Shown one piece after another: positions 18,704-28,792 of a stretch of 64,000 nt of DNA. The translations under genes and the position numbers were made by a program. Below the pieces are notes generated by a model. That model was not told the origin of the DNA. It saw only the letters and a list, made by a program, of their open reading frames with translations, and did no database searches. Source of the stretch: Marinobacter arenosus (lineage in GTDB: Bacteria; Pseudomonadota; Gammaproteobacteria; Pseudomonadales; Oleiphilaceae). The DNA is taken from the NCBI RefSeq assembly GCF_019264345.1, contig NZ_JAHVAO010000001.1:620001-684000 (forward strand). Reading direction: 5' to 3'. The first letter of the stretch is position 1; the number at the start of each line of letters is the position of its first letter.

Positions 18704-20239
18704 ATGGTCAGAAATAATAGACTCTTACTTCTGTCTGTATCGAGCTCACTGTTCGCCGGTTGTGCAATTCAAGCACCTATGGATGTCGAAGAGCTACCAC
18801 CGCCGGCGGCCGGTGATTTCTTGGAGCACATCATTGATCGGGAGGATATCGGCTTCTATGCCGACGGCGATTGGAGGGTATCCAGTTCTATTTCGGGTTA
18901 TCAGGGCAGCGACTATCTCATCGTGCCTCCGGGTCAGGGGAACAATGTTGCAACCTGGAACCTCAATATCATAAGAACGTTTGATATTTATGCGAAATGG
19001 TCCTCGACATCCAGGCGTGGATCGAACGTGAAGTACACGGTTCATCACCTGGATAACAGAAACAACCTGGTGACCGAAACTGTAGTCGTCGACCAGCGAG
19101 AAAACGGCGGCGAGTGGTTCAAGCTGGGCACCTATCGAATGTCGACATTAACCGGGCGGGTAACGGTAAATGACGATGCAGATGGTTACGTCGTGGCCGA
19201 TGCGGTTCTTTTCAGAGAGGTGGGCGTCTCAGGCGGTGAAGTGACCGACGACTCTGATGGTGACGGTATACCTGATGACTGGGAGCTCTCTTATGGACTT
19301 GATCCGAATTCAGCAGCGGACGCTGACTTCGATCCCGATGGCGACGACCTAACCAACCTGGACGAATTCCTAACCCAGACCGACCCAACGAACTCCGACA
19401 CGGACGGCGATGGCACACCGGATGGTTATGAAGTTTCGTTCGGGCTTGACCCGACGGCCGATGACTCCGGAGCCGACTCTGACAACGATGGATTCTCCAA
19501 TATCGAGGAGTTCAACGCAGGGACCGACCCAACCGATGCCACAAGCATTCCAGACACCAATTCTGTCCTTGTCTCCTGGACTCCACCCACTCAACGCACC
19601 GATGGCAGCCCGTTAAGCGAGAGTGATATTGCCCAGTACGAGCTCTCTTACCAGTTAACAGTCGTAGGAGATGAGATCACCGTAGACAATGAATCCAGTA
19701 ATTTTTCGAGCTCTGGAGGCGGACGCACCTCCAGCGGCTACAGTGGTTTTATCGGAAGCGACTATTTCCTCATGGATCCGGGTTCCGGCGAAACATCGGC
19801 TGAATGGCGCGTGACAAATCTGGTGCCCGGAACCACTTACGAGCTTTATGCACACTGGGTTTCATCAGGTCTGCGAGCGTCCAACGCGACTTACGAGTAT
19901 ACCTACACTAACAATAGCGGGACTCAGACCACCGACGCAGCGACCGTTGATCAGCGCGAGAATGGCGGTTCGTTCCAACTGCTGGGAACCTTCACACCGG
20001 GCGATAGCGGGGTTGTAGTACGTATCGATAACAACGCAGACGGCTACGTGGTTGCCGATGCCATCCGGGTGAGCGCAGAGGGGGCTCCGGCACAAACCCA
20101 GTTGATTGAGCCAACCGGGACGAACACCTATCTGGTCAAAGACCTTGATGAAGGTGAATGGCAATTCAGGATCAGGGCCATTGATACCGATGGCGTGGCC
20201 GGCGAGTATTCTGGTGTGGAGACCAGTATTGTCCAGTAA
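18704..20239 (+). CDS. Lipoprotein with two golvesin-like domains flanking calcium-binding TSP3-type repeats
   Basis: A secreted lipoprotein of 511 residues. The start at 18704 is chosen because GAGGA lies 7 bases before it; a signal peptide then ends in the lipobox LFAGC. Two copies of a golvesin/xanthan-lyase C-terminal-like domain are present, each with a GSDY(L/F) motif, a VDQRENGG motif and a final DGYVVADA motif. Between them lie aspartate-rich repeats such as DSDGDGIPDDWE and DTDGDGTPDGYE, of the thrombospondin type 3 kind that bind calcium, then a short fibronectin-like stretch. It is probably anchored at the cell surface and binds or organises polysaccharide. It follows the acyltransferase by 135 bases and probably has its own promoter. 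Confidence 0.85.
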   Translation: MVRNNRLLLLSVSSSLFAGCAIQAPMDVEELPPPAAGDFLEHIIDREDIGFYADGDWRVSSSISGYQGSDYLIVPPGQGNNVATWNLNIIRTFDIYAKWSSTSRRGSNVKYTVHHLDNRNNLVTETVVVDQRENGGEWFKLGTYRMSTLTGRVTVNDDADGYVVADAVLFREVGVSGGEVTDDSDGDGIPDDWELSYGLDPNSAADADFDPDGDDLTNLDEFLTQTDPTNSDTDGDGTPDGYEVSFGLDPTADDSGADSDNDGFSNIEEFNAGTDPTDATSIPDTNSVLVSWTPPTQRTDGSPLSESDIAQYELSYQLTVVGDEITVDNESSNFSSSGGGRTSSGYSGFIGSDYFLMDPGSGETSAEWRVTNLVPGTTYELYAHWVSSGLRASNATYEYTYTNNSGTQTTDAATVDQRENGGSFQLLGTFTPGDSGVVVRIDNNADGYVVADAIRVSAEGAPAQTQLIEPTGTNTYLVKDLDEGEWQFRIRAIDTDGVAGEYSGVETSIVQ

Positions 20240-20298
20240 CCCGGTGCAGGTCTAACTGCAGTGGTCTAAAAGGACCGACAGGTGGTGCTTTCATTCAC

Positions 20299-21444
20299 CT
20301 AGTGGCTAGATTGGCCCTTCAGTATCCGGGCAACAAGCGCGACATCCTCCGCTTGCACATCCTCATGGCACGGGAGAGTGAGCAGTCGGGCAGCAAAGTC
20401 CTCGGCAACAGGGAAACGGGCCGGTCCGCATATTTCTTTCAGCCCCTCGATCCCCGGCAATGCCTGCCCATAGAAACGGCTAGCCCCAATCCCCGAGTTA
20501 TTGAGGGCCAGGAGGGCCTCGTCACGTAGACGTTGCGTGGGCGCGAGCAGACCATAACGAATCCGCGGTAGGTTGGGTGAGCGAGAACTATCTCCCAGTA
20601 TTGTCCAGCCAGAACGCTCCAACCCCTTCAACTCTCGATCGTATAGTGGATAAACCAGCGGGCGGGCCCGAAAATCGTCTATGCCCGCATGAACCAGTGA
20701 TTCAGGTAGCGCAAGGCGGATGACAGCCGAACACTTATGATACTTGGTGTCACCGATCCCGAAAAAAGGAAGTTTCTCAAGGACAAGATAGGGAATTCTG
20801 GCCATGAGCAAATGGAAAAGTCTTCGCTTGAGTCGCCAAACCAATCCCAATCTCGCTTCCATACGGGGAAATTGGTCGATGACAGACTTCGATTCTTCAT
20901 AAATTTCATTCCTGACCAGTAAGGCTCCGCCTCCCATTAAATTAATGGGCTTCCCCCTTCCAAAACTAAGAATCACTGCATCGGCCCACGCACTCTCAGT
21001 GCTCGCCGGAGGGAAACATTGGGCGGCATCCTCGATCAGAAAAAGCCTTAGCTCACGGCAAATTTTCGAGAGTATGTCCAGGCGCTCGGGAGTACCGAGC
21101 AATGCTACCGCCACCACCGCTACCGTTCGAGTTGTCACCGCGCCACGTAACTGTGATTCATTCATGAAGCCAGTGCCGGGCTTGAGATCAACCAGAACGG
21201 GTTTCCCTCCCCCGGCGATGATCGCTGCCACCAAATCCGGACAACCGTAAGCCGGGATTATGATTTCAGGCGCCGAAACCGACTTTTTCCGGGAAGCGGC
21301 AAAGGCGACCGCCATGGCTAGTGCCTGGGTGCCGGAGGCCGTGAATTCAGCGCGGTAGTTCTGATGCCAGGGGAACTGACCCGTGCTCAGTATTTTATGA
21401 GCGACTGGAATCCGGCTACCCACCGGTCTCAGTTTGCCCCACAT
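20299..21444 (-). CDS. DegT/DnrJ/EryC1/StrS-family PLP aminotransferase
   Basis: A 381-residue PLP enzyme of the sugar aminotransferase family. Visible are the SGTQALAMAV cofactor-phosphate region, LFLIEDAAQ with the Asp that pairs with the pyridine nitrogen, and SFGRGKPINLMGGG with the expected Schiff-base lysine at K165. These enzymes aminate keto-sugar nucleotides to give amino sugars for surface polysaccharides. It is transcribed leftward behind the glycosyltransferase gene, 20 bases apart, so the two form a pair. The start ATG at 21444 fits the family length. Substrate unknown. Confidence 0.85.
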   Translation of the reverse strand: MWGKLRPVGSRIPVAHKILSTGQFPWHQNYRAEFTASGTQALAMAVAFAASRKKSVSAPEIIIPAYGCPDLVAAIIAGGGKPVLVDLKPGTGFMNESQLRGAVTTRTVAVVAVALLGTPERLDILSKICRELRLFLIEDAAQCFPPASTESAWADAVILSFGRGKPINLMGGGALLVRNEIYEESKSVIDQFPRMEARLGLVWRLKRRLFHLLMARIPYLVLEKLPFFGIGDTKYHKCSAVIRLALPESLVHAGIDDFRARPLVYPLYDRELKGLERSGWTILGDSSRSPNLPRIRYGLLAPTQRLRDEALLALNNSGIGASRFYGQALPGIEGLKEICGPARFPVAEDFAARLLTLPCHEDVQAEDVALVARILKGQSSH

Positions 21445-21463
21445 GGACCTGCCTCCCCGGCCA

Positions 21464-22603
21464 TTAGCGCTTCGAGGGAGTCCATACAGTCATCCTTCGG
21501 CCCGTCATGAAAAACACCGTTGCGTGGGCAATGGCAACGTTAACCTGAACAAAAAAATAAGGGATCTTTCCCCACGCCTTCTCCCTAATGGCAGGTACAA
21601 AACGTGCAGCAATAACAAGACTGTAAAATGCAATCTGACCGATGAACGCCAGAACATAGACCAGCCCCGCCCCCGAAAGAAGCAGAGAGGTCACCAGCAA
21701 AAGCACTTGAAACCAGGGAACCGCCCAGCGCATAACCTTGTGTCCGAACACTTGGAATGCAAACAAGCCGAACCGTTTTGGATTGAGAACTTCCATGTGA
21801 CGGCTCAATGCGGTTAATCCCCGGATCACGGTTCGTATCTTCCGCTGATATTCTTTGGAGGGGTCACTCACATCCTGATAGTAGCCAAGTACATCGGGAG
21901 CAGTAACGGCCACCAGTCCCTTCCTTGCGCAGTTCAGCGCCGTGTTAAAATCACTGGGCGAATAAATATCCCAGTCGCTCTCACACACCTCTTTCCTGGC
22001 CGCGAAAAAAGAACCACTGAGGCCTACAACTCCGCCTCGCTCTGATTCCAGACCTCGCAACCACATTTCATAGCGCACATACGCCCCTTCCCCGACAATG
22101 CTGCCGTCTCGGCTTACAAAACGGTCCTCACTCGATACCGCACCGACTGCCGGGTCCTGAAAATAACGAACCATTTTATGAAGTGCATCTTCAGGGATTG
22201 AGGTCGCAACGTCTGAAAACACCAGTATCTGGCCTGATGACTTCATGATTGCCTGCAGTTGCGCATGCTCCTTACCCTTTCGCTCCTCTGCGCGGGCAAG
22301 AAGCACGTTATTTTTGGAATACTCGGCTACGATTTGATCCGTGGCATCCGTGGAGCAGTCGGACGCTACGATAATCTCAAGATCGGGGTAATCGATCTTC
22401 AGGCAGTTTTCGATTTTTTCGCGGATTCGGGATTCTTCATTGTGAGCCGTAACGATGAGTGACACCGCAGGAGCTTGATCGTGAGGGCTGGGCCGAAACT
22501 CAGCCTTCGTTTTGCGTTTGGGGACAAGAGCTAACAGGACAGGATAAATAAAATAGCTAAACGCAACGCCAAAGGCGGCCAACCAGAACAAAAAAACCAG
22601 CAT
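21464..22603 (-). CDS. Membrane glycosyltransferase family 2
   Basis: A GT-A fold glycosyltransferase of about 379 residues with an N-terminal membrane segment (from MLVFLFWLAAF), a catalytic part with VSLIVTAHNEE, IIVASDCSTDATD and a later ED motif (SSEDRF), and two or more C-terminal membrane segments. The layout resembles cellulose-synthase-like processive or polyprenol-linked transferases. The frame is open to 22663, but no ribosome site precedes that ATG, so the internal ATG at 22603 is preferred. It is the first gene of a leftward pair with the aminotransferase and diverges from the deacetylase gene. It probably adds a sugar to the lipid-linked repeat unit. Confidence 0.82.
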   Translation of the reverse strand: MLVFLFWLAAFGVAFSYFIYPVLLALVPKRKTKAEFRPSPHDQAPAVSLIVTAHNEESRIREKIENCLKIDYPDLEIIVASDCSTDATDQIVAEYSKNNVLLARAEERKGKEHAQLQAIMKSSGQILVFSDVATSIPEDALHKMVRYFQDPAVGAVSSEDRFVSRDGSIVGEGAYVRYEMWLRGLESERGGVVGLSGSFFAARKEVCESDWDIYSPSDFNTALNCARKGLVAVTAPDVLGYYQDVSDPSKEYQRKIRTVIRGLTALSRHMEVLNPKRFGLFAFQVFGHKVMRWAVPWFQVLLLVTSLLLSGAGLVYVLAFIGQIAFYSLVIAARFVPAIREKAWGKIPYFFVQVNVAIAHATVFFMTGRRMTVWTPSKR

Positions 22604-22720
22604 CGCTCTCAATCCCTGTGAACCGGCATTAATGACAACTCCGCCTTCGACTGGCAGAATCATGGTTACAGACTATACAGGGACGCTAAAGCCAACACCA
22701 CTGGTGGCTTTCATGGAGGC

Positions 22721-23752
22721 ATGGTCTTGGCCTATTTACGATCTGCTTTGAAATTCTTCGTCATTGCAGCGCTTGCAGTGTATGGCTGGCTGAAAGTCAG
22801 ACTGACATCTCAGCCGACGCTCATTATTCTGACCTACCATAGGATCCTTCCCAGGCATCATCCGGACCGCAAGTTCGAGCAACCCGGGATGGTAACCGAC
22901 CCGGAGGTTTTAAAGCGCCACCTTCACCTCATGAAGTCCCTCGGGGCGACTCCAATCCATCTCGACGATTGGCTGGCAAGACGGGCCCGCAAAGAGCCAT
23001 TACCCAGGCTTTCTTTGGTCCTGACATTCGATGACGGCTGGAGAGACAATTTTCAGTACGCCTACCCTATCCTCAAATCAGAGAATGTGCCGGCAACGAT
23101 TTTTTTGGTGACGCGCCTTGTCGATACAAACGACGTTTTCTGGCCGGAGCAGATTCTTAAACTGCTCACGTCAACGCCCCTCAGTGAGGCAGGACCGCAA
23201 TACCAGTGGCTCACGCCCTACTTGCCGAATGGGGAGCCTAACCAAGCTCCTCTGACACTGAGTCAGGCTGATCAGGTTATAAACCGACTGAAAAGCCTCG
23301 ATGACGCCACGATTCTGAACCACCTCAGTGACGCCAGCCCAGGATCCTCGTCTCCGGGCACCAGCGAAGACGACAGGTCGATCTTGAATCGCCAGGAACT
23401 AACGGAAATGGCCTCAGGCGAACTTTTTCGCTACGGAGCGCATACCCAGCATCATTTCCGTCTGAATCGTCTTGATAACCCCTCGACACTCAGGCGGGAA
23501 ATTCTCGGTTGTCTGGATGACCTGAATGACTTCGGTAAAGGAATAGTGCCCATTTTTTGTTATCCCAATGGGGACATCACTGGAGATGGCAGAAAGCTGG
23601 TTGAAGATCGCTATCAAGCTGCCTGCACAACCAAGACCGGGTGGAATCCCGGAAATCGGGATCCGTTTGACCTACACCGATTCAATCTCCATGACGGAAA
23701 CAGTGGCAGTACCAGGTATCTATTGGCCACAATTGGTCGGGGCATTCTATGA
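22721..23752 (+). CDS. Polysaccharide deacetylase (NodB fold)
   Basis: A 343-residue protein with an N-terminal membrane segment and a NodB catalytic domain: ILTYHRI, LTFDDGWRDN (catalytic and metal Asp pair) and the metal-binding H-x3-H as HTQHH. Family members remove N- or O-acetyl groups from chitin, peptidoglycan or exopolysaccharide. First gene of a rightward run; its stop overlaps the next start by 4 bases (ATGA). The ribosome site GGAGG is only one base from the annotated ATG, so the exact start is uncertain. It is one of three deacetylases in the locus. Confidence 0.85.
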   Translation: MVLAYLRSALKFFVIAALAVYGWLKVRLTSQPTLIILTYHRILPRHHPDRKFEQPGMVTDPEVLKRHLHLMKSLGATPIHLDDWLARRARKEPLPRLSLVLTFDDGWRDNFQYAYPILKSENVPATIFLVTRLVDTNDVFWPEQILKLLTSTPLSEAGPQYQWLTPYLPNGEPNQAPLTLSQADQVINRLKSLDDATILNHLSDASPGSSSPGTSEDDRSILNRQELTEMASGELFRYGAHTQHHFRLNRLDNPSTLRREILGCLDDLNDFGKGIVPIFCYPNGDITGDGRKLVEDRYQAACTTKTGWNPGNRDPFDLHRFNLHDGNSGSTRYLLATIGRGIL

Positions 23753-24891
23753 GAGCGGCGAGCATTCCCGGTGTTGTCACACATGTCGTATCCGGGGACC
23801 TGTGGGCCGGCGCGGAAGTCCAGGTCTATAGCTTGTGTCGGGCATTGAAAGCCTCCAACGAACTTAACCTGACCGCTATCGTTTTTAACGAGGGCATACT
23901 CAGTCAAAAACTTCGGGAGCTCGGCATCCCCGTGGACCTGGCTGACGAATCCCGGCTGAACGCACTGCAGATGATCCAGGTAATACGGGATCACTGCCGG
24001 AAACACCAAACACAACTGCTCCATACTCACGGATTCAAGGAAAACATTCTGGGAATACTTGGCAAAGATCTGGCGCATGTCCCCTGTTCAGTCCGAACTG
24101 TCCATGGCAATCCGGAGTCCGCCTTCACATTGAGATCCCCTCACAAGTGGCTGGTCCAAAAGCTCGATCTTTTCCTTGGTCGTTTCAGGCAGCAAGCTGT
24201 GGTGGCCGTATCGACACAGTTAGAAGAAAGCCTCTCGTCTGTATTTCCCGGCAAGGTACACAAAATATTCAACTTTGTGGATGTCGAGTCTATCCGGGCT
24301 CAGTGGCCGAAACCGGTCAGGCAAGCCGAGGAGCCAACACGGTTGGGGATCATCGGACGTCTGGCTCCGGTAAAGAGAGTGGATCTGTTCATCAGAACAG
24401 TTGCCCTGCTGAATCAGAGGGGCGAACACTGCAAAGGAATCATCATTGGAACGGGGCCTTTGGAGAGTGAAATGCGGGACTTGGCTGAAAGCTTGGGCGT
24501 CGCAACGAACATTGAATTCAAAGGCTTTGTGAACCCCGCCTTCAAAGAGCTCACATCGCTGGATGCCCTACTGATGACATCGGACCATGAAGGTCTGCCA
24601 CTGACGCTTCTAGAAGCCCTCTCGCTTGAAATTCCGGTTATCGGGCATCGAGTCGGAGGTATTCCTGAAGTGCTCGACCAGGGAGCCTGTGGCTGGCTGG
24701 TGGACGAGCAAACACCGGAAGCCTATGCGTCAGTTACGTCTATGGCCCTCAACTCCTGTGAGGAGCGCGCACGGAAATCCCAGAGAGGATTGGCACACGC
24801 CACCGATAATTTTGGAAAGCAATCGAATACAGAGAAGTACATGGGGCTCTACAATAGATATAGAGGGCTTAGCGAGGTCGAAGCCACCTAG
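23749..24891 (+). CDS. Glycosyltransferase family 4
   Basis: A 380-residue GT-B glycosyltransferase. The N-terminal domain has GDLWAGAEVQVYSL, typical of acceptor-side GT4 sequences. The C-terminal half has GIIGRLAPVKRVD and SDHEGLPLTLLEALSLEIPV, the E-x7-E nucleotide-sugar site. It overlaps the deacetylase by 4 bases, indicating translational coupling. It probably acts at the cytoplasmic face on the undecaprenyl-linked repeat unit. Sugar donor not predictable. Confidence 0.88.
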   Translation: MRAASIPGVVTHVVSGDLWAGAEVQVYSLCRALKASNELNLTAIVFNEGILSQKLRELGIPVDLADESRLNALQMIQVIRDHCRKHQTQLLHTHGFKENILGILGKDLAHVPCSVRTVHGNPESAFTLRSPHKWLVQKLDLFLGRFRQQAVVAVSTQLEESLSSVFPGKVHKIFNFVDVESIRAQWPKPVRQAEEPTRLGIIGRLAPVKRVDLFIRTVALLNQRGEHCKGIIIGTGPLESEMRDLAESLGVATNIEFKGFVNPAFKELTSLDALLMTSDHEGLPLTLLEALSLEIPVIGHRVGGIPEVLDQGACGWLVDEQTPEAYASVTSMALNSCEERARKSQRGLAHATDNFGKQSNTEKYMGLYNRYRGLSEVEAT

Positions 24892-24978
24892 ATGCTGATC
24901 CAGGAATTTACACTGCCCGGAAACTCCGAGAGCAACACGGATCGTTAACTTGTTAGTGAATAACAGAGTATAGGGACA

Positions 24979-26181
24979 ATGCCAAAAATTCTCATGTTAT
25001 CGGATATAACCGGACTTGGACCCGATTACCATGTCGGGGACGAGGCAATGGCGGAAGTTGCAATAGAGCGACTCGGAAAGTTAGTCGGAAAGGAGAACCT
25101 GATACTGGGCTGCGCCAGCCCTGAGCGGGTACCGGAAACCTACGGAATTCGCGCCTTTGCGTTCTACCACATGACGGACAAGCAGTTCCGTAGCTTGCTC
25201 TGGAAGAAACCATTGTCCTATTTCAAAGCCTTTGCCATGAATGTATACCAAGTGGCGCGTTGCGACAAAGTCGTCATTTGCGGTGGCGGCAATATGACCA
25301 GTGTCTGGCCCGGGGTTCTGGAAGCTCGCCTGAGGCTTTTGAAAGTCGCCAACTTTTTCAAAAAGGACGTCATCCTCGTCAGCCAGACAATTGGGCCGTT
25401 TGAAGAGTCACACAGAGAAGCCGTCGATCAGGTACTGCGCAAAGCAAAATGGATCGGTGTCCGAGACGTCAATTTTTCTCACACACAGGTCAGCTCACCC
25501 GTTCAATTTGCCCTGGACGATGCCTGCTATCTGGAGAAACGTCACAGCGAATACAGCCGATCAATCAGTGCAAGCAGTGGTGACTTCGCCTGTATCTCCA
25601 TGCGGAAATTTGGGGGGATGGATGACTCTGACGTGCTCCGGGTGGCTGCCGCCATTGAACAAACGGTTCGATCCCATAATCTAAACACCGTCTTTATTCC
25701 TCACCATGCACCGATGGGCACCAAGGGTGACATCGCGTTGGCGAATCATATAAAGCATCTATGGAAAGAAGAGAGCTTCCACCTCGTTAACCCTATACCT
25801 CTGGCGTCCGAACTCAAAGCTCTCACCGCAGACAGCCAGTTTGTTATATCCATGCGTTACCATCAGCTCGTATTCGCCCTGTCGATAGGCATCCCAGCAG
25901 TCGGAATATATGTCGATGAATATACCCAAGCGAAGCTTACAGGGTCTTTTGAAGCCCTCGGACTAAAGCCACTGGTCACCTCCATCAACCAGGTTGATCA
26001 AGAACTGAACGACCTGGTGTCCGAGGCTCTGGAATCCCGGGAAAAATTTGCAATCGCCGCCCTCAAAATTCAGCAGGAGGCCAAGACAGTCAGCGAACGC
26101 CCCTACAGGCTACTGGCAAATGTTTTGGAGGAACCACTCGCCGACTCGATTGGCAAGCCAACGGAGGCAAAGGGCTCGTGA
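24979..26181 (+). CDS. Polysaccharide pyruvyl transferase family protein
   Basis: A 400-residue protein of the polysaccharide pyruvyl transferase family (CsaB/WcaK-like). Visible features are GPDYHVGDEAM near the N-terminus, VVICGGGNM, SQTIGPFE and the C-terminal SMRYHQLVFALSIGIPAVG, which matches the R-x-H site of the family. Members add pyruvate ketals from phosphoenolpyruvate to sugars, giving negative charge. AGGGACA precedes the ATG. It begins 87 bases after the GT4 gene and overlaps the next gene by 4 bases (GTGA). Confidence 0.85.
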   Translation: MPKILMLSDITGLGPDYHVGDEAMAEVAIERLGKLVGKENLILGCASPERVPETYGIRAFAFYHMTDKQFRSLLWKKPLSYFKAFAMNVYQVARCDKVVICGGGNMTSVWPGVLEARLRLLKVANFFKKDVILVSQTIGPFEESHREAVDQVLRKAKWIGVRDVNFSHTQVSSPVQFALDDACYLEKRHSEYSRSISASSGDFACISMRKFGGMDDSDVLRVAAAIEQTVRSHNLNTVFIPHHAPMGTKGDIALANHIKHLWKEESFHLVNPIPLASELKALTADSQFVISMRYHQLVFALSIGIPAVGIYVDEYTQAKLTGSFEALGLKPLVTSINQVDQELNDLVSEALESREKFAIAALKIQQEAKTVSERPYRLLANVLEEPLADSIGKPTEAKGS

Positions 26182-27338
26182 CCGGAATGATGGTTCTTTT
26201 TCACTGTGAGTCGAACCCGGGGTATGCAGCATCAAGTCACGAACACACGTTCCTTGAGGTTGCGAAAGATCTGGTGGGCGACATTCAAAACGTGCACTAC
26301 GCGTACTCCGATCTCACCGGAGGAATGACCTCTTCTCTTCCCACCGATCTCACCAACATCCTTCACCTCGATACCCAGTGGTCAGATCCTGATCACCTCA
26401 AGAGCGTTGAGTCCTATATCCGGAAACATCGTATCCAACGCCTCCTCGGATTTGATCAGCCAGTCTCACGCCCAATGTATCAGGCTCTGCGGAGGGGCGG
26501 TGTAAAGACATTCGTCTCCTACTGGGGGGCCCCCATGAGCTCGCTGAACAGCGGCCTGAAACTTCTTCTAAAAAAGCTGGAGGTTTCAACCAAGCGATAC
26601 GGTCCCGATCATTACGTTTTTCAGTCTGACGGAATGCGTGATACCGCCGTGAATGGGAGGGGAATCCCATTCTCGAAAACCTCCATTGTTAAAACCGGAA
26701 TAGACACCAAGAAGTATGCGCCCGACCCCTCAAAACGTTGGTACGCCCACGAGTCCTTTGATATACCAAAGGATCGAAAAATTGTTGTGTTTTCGGGACA
26801 TATGGAGAGACGCAAAGGTGTGCACGTTATCCTTCAGTCTGCGGAAATCCTGACCCGCAAGCTACTACATAAGAACGTTCAGTTTCTTATTCTCGGAAAC
26901 CGGCCAGGAGAGCGTGAGAATTTTCAGGCGTACCTGCAGGACCCTGAGGTCAATGAGCATATTACTTTTGGCGGCTACCGATCCGATGTACCCGACCTCC
27001 TTAAGAGTTGCTCCGTTGGAATGATCGCCTCGGTGGAGTGGGACTCTTTCCCCATGTCGTCACTTGAAATGGCAGCAACAGAGTTGCCACTCCTGGTATC
27101 GGATCTTCCGGGTCTGAATGAGGCGATAACAGACGACACTGGCAGAAAATTCCCCGTAAACGATCATGTCGCCGCAGCTGAGCAACTGAATAGTCTTCTC
27201 AATCAGACAGACCTTCTGAAAACGATGGGTAGAAAGGGCCGTGAACGGGTCATTAAACACTACTCCAGAACCGCTCAAGCGAAGGGCATAATCAATATTT
27301 TCAGAGAACTGGAACGCGAGCAGGAGCTTGCGCTGTGA
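26178..27338 (+). CDS. Glycosyltransferase family 4
   Basis: A 386-residue GT-B enzyme. The C-terminal domain shows VVFSGHMERRKGVHVI, a loop with LILGNRPGE and WDSFPMSSLEMAATELPL, the donor-binding E-x7-E region. The start is GTG, overlapping the stop of the pyruvyl transferase gene (GTGA), and its own stop overlaps the flippase start in the same manner. This tight coupling supports a shared role in repeat-unit assembly. Donor and acceptor unknown. Confidence 0.85.
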   Translation: MTGMMVLFHCESNPGYAASSHEHTFLEVAKDLVGDIQNVHYAYSDLTGGMTSSLPTDLTNILHLDTQWSDPDHLKSVESYIRKHRIQRLLGFDQPVSRPMYQALRRGGVKTFVSYWGAPMSSLNSGLKLLLKKLEVSTKRYGPDHYVFQSDGMRDTAVNGRGIPFSKTSIVKTGIDTKKYAPDPSKRWYAHESFDIPKDRKIVVFSGHMERRKGVHVILQSAEILTRKLLHKNVQFLILGNRPGERENFQAYLQDPEVNEHITFGGYRSDVPDLLKSCSVGMIASVEWDSFPMSSLEMAATELPLLVSDLPGLNEAITDDTGRKFPVNDHVAAAEQLNSLLNQTDLLKTMGRKGRERVIKHYSRTAQAKGIINIFRELEREQELAL

Positions 27339-28792
27339 GCCAAGCGCATCAGATGGTCAAGCACTCAACGATCTACGCTGTCGGAAATATATCCCGACAG
27401 CTTGTTGGGTTTTTGATGCTGCCGATCTACACGAGGTATTTAACCCCTGCCGACTATGGTGTTATCGGCCTTCTGGTCTTCTTAGTAAGCCTGTTTGAAA
27501 TCATTCTAGGTGGCCACATGTTTCAGGCCGTACCGAAATTTTTTCATGAGGAAGATAGTAAAAAAAGAAAGAACTCCGTCGTGACAACCGCTTTCTTAAT
27601 TACATCTTTCTTTAGCGGTTTCGCCTGTTTGATTATGGCCGGCTTTTCAACTCCGATATCTTCGCTCGTTTTTGGAGATGAAAAATACAGCATCTATATA
27701 ATTATCTTTTCTGCATTAATACTGACCCACGCTTTGGAGCAGTATAGTCTTACTTATTTGCGAATAATAAAAAAGCCATGGACATTTTTTAATTTTAGCA
27801 TGGCTAAGCTTGCGCTTCAGTTAAGCCTGAACATTCTCACAATCGTTATACTCGACTGGGGCCTGATGGGGCTTGCTCTGAGTAGCCTTATATCTTCAGT
27901 TATTATATCTGTCATATTAACAGGCTACACTTTTTATCATACTGGCTTCCATGTGACAAAATCATTGGCCGTTAAGATTTTAAAGTTCAGCTGGCCATTA
28001 TGGATCTCAGGTCTGATCGGACTTTATATCGGTTCGTCCAATCGTTATTTTATTCGTATATTCTCATCCCTGGATGACGTGGGACTTTTTGAACTGGCAG
28101 CGAAATTTGGTGCGATTGTAGGCGTCCTGATCTGGAGTCCATTCTCGCAATACTGGCAAACGGAACGCTTTGCCATAGCCAAAACGACGAATCCATACCC
28201 GGCTTACTCACTAGCGTTTCGTATGATTACCGCACTCTTGCTAATTTCTGGCATCAGTGTGAACACGTTCTCCTCGATCATCATTCAGTTTATGTCTGCC
28301 CCACCCTTCCACCCAGCCATTGATGCCGTCCCTTTTTTGGTGTTGGCAGGGGTTTTTCAAAGCTTGACGATCTTCAACAATTTCAGCTTTATGTATAGAA
28401 ACCGGACACTCGAGTTAACCAAAAACAACATCGTTACAGCCATCTTGATCACGGTATTCTATTTAGTTTTAATACCGGATTACGGTTTTGTAGGGGCATC
28501 GGTTGCGCTGGCGGGCGGATCCATTGTTCAATACACGTATGCGCTACATACAGCAAATAAATTCTACCCTCTCAAGATAAGCCAGAAATCACTTTTTACT
28601 GGCATCATAGCCCTAGCGCTTGCGGCAACAGTTGATCAGTCATTTATTAGTCAAGACTTATCTTTTTCAACTATTTCTAGCAAAATCTTACTAACAGTAA
28701 CTTTCTCGGTTATTATACTTTTCTCATTATTCGAGAAACAGGAACTCTCCGGATCTAAAAACTATTTGATTGGCTTTTTCAGGAAACACTAA
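27335..28792 (+). CDS. Oligosaccharide flippase (Wzx-like, MATE/MOP superfamily)
   Basis: A 485-residue integral membrane protein, mostly hydrophobic, with the N-terminal pattern IYAVGNISRQLVGFLMLPIY followed by TRYLTPADYGV, typical of RfbX/Wzx polysaccharide transporters. It would move undecaprenyl-linked repeat units across the inner membrane. GTG start overlapping the upstream gene by 4 bases. Its coding sequence is visibly richer in A and T than the genes around it, as is common for wzx genes and often read as a sign of transfer or relaxed codon use. Last gene of this run. Confidence 0.88.
   Translation: MSQAHQMVKHSTIYAVGNISRQLVGFLMLPIYTRYLTPADYGVIGLLVFLVSLFEIILGGHMFQAVPKFFHEEDSKKRKNSVVTTAFLITSFFSGFACLIMAGFSTPISSLVFGDEKYSIYIIIFSALILTHALEQYSLTYLRIIKKPWTFFNFSMAKLALQLSLNILTIVILDWGLMGLALSSLISSVIISVILTGYTFYHTGFHVTKSLAVKILKFSWPLWISGLIGLYIGSSNRYFIRIFSSLDDVGLFELAAKFGAIVGVLIWSPFSQYWQTERFAIAKTTNPYPAYSLAFRMITALLLISGISVNTFSSIIIQFMSAPPFHPAIDAVPFLVLAGVFQSLTIFNNFSFMYRNRTLELTKNNIVTAILITVFYLVLIPDYGFVGASVALAGGSIVQYTYALHTANKFYPLKISQKSLFTGIIALALAATVDQSFISQDLSFSTISSKILLTVTFSVIILFSLFEKQELSGSKNYLIGFFRKH

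Noticed and set aside
20240..20298. Short inverted repeats between convergent genes as a terminator
   Set aside because: Stems are only 4-5 bases and no T-run follows.
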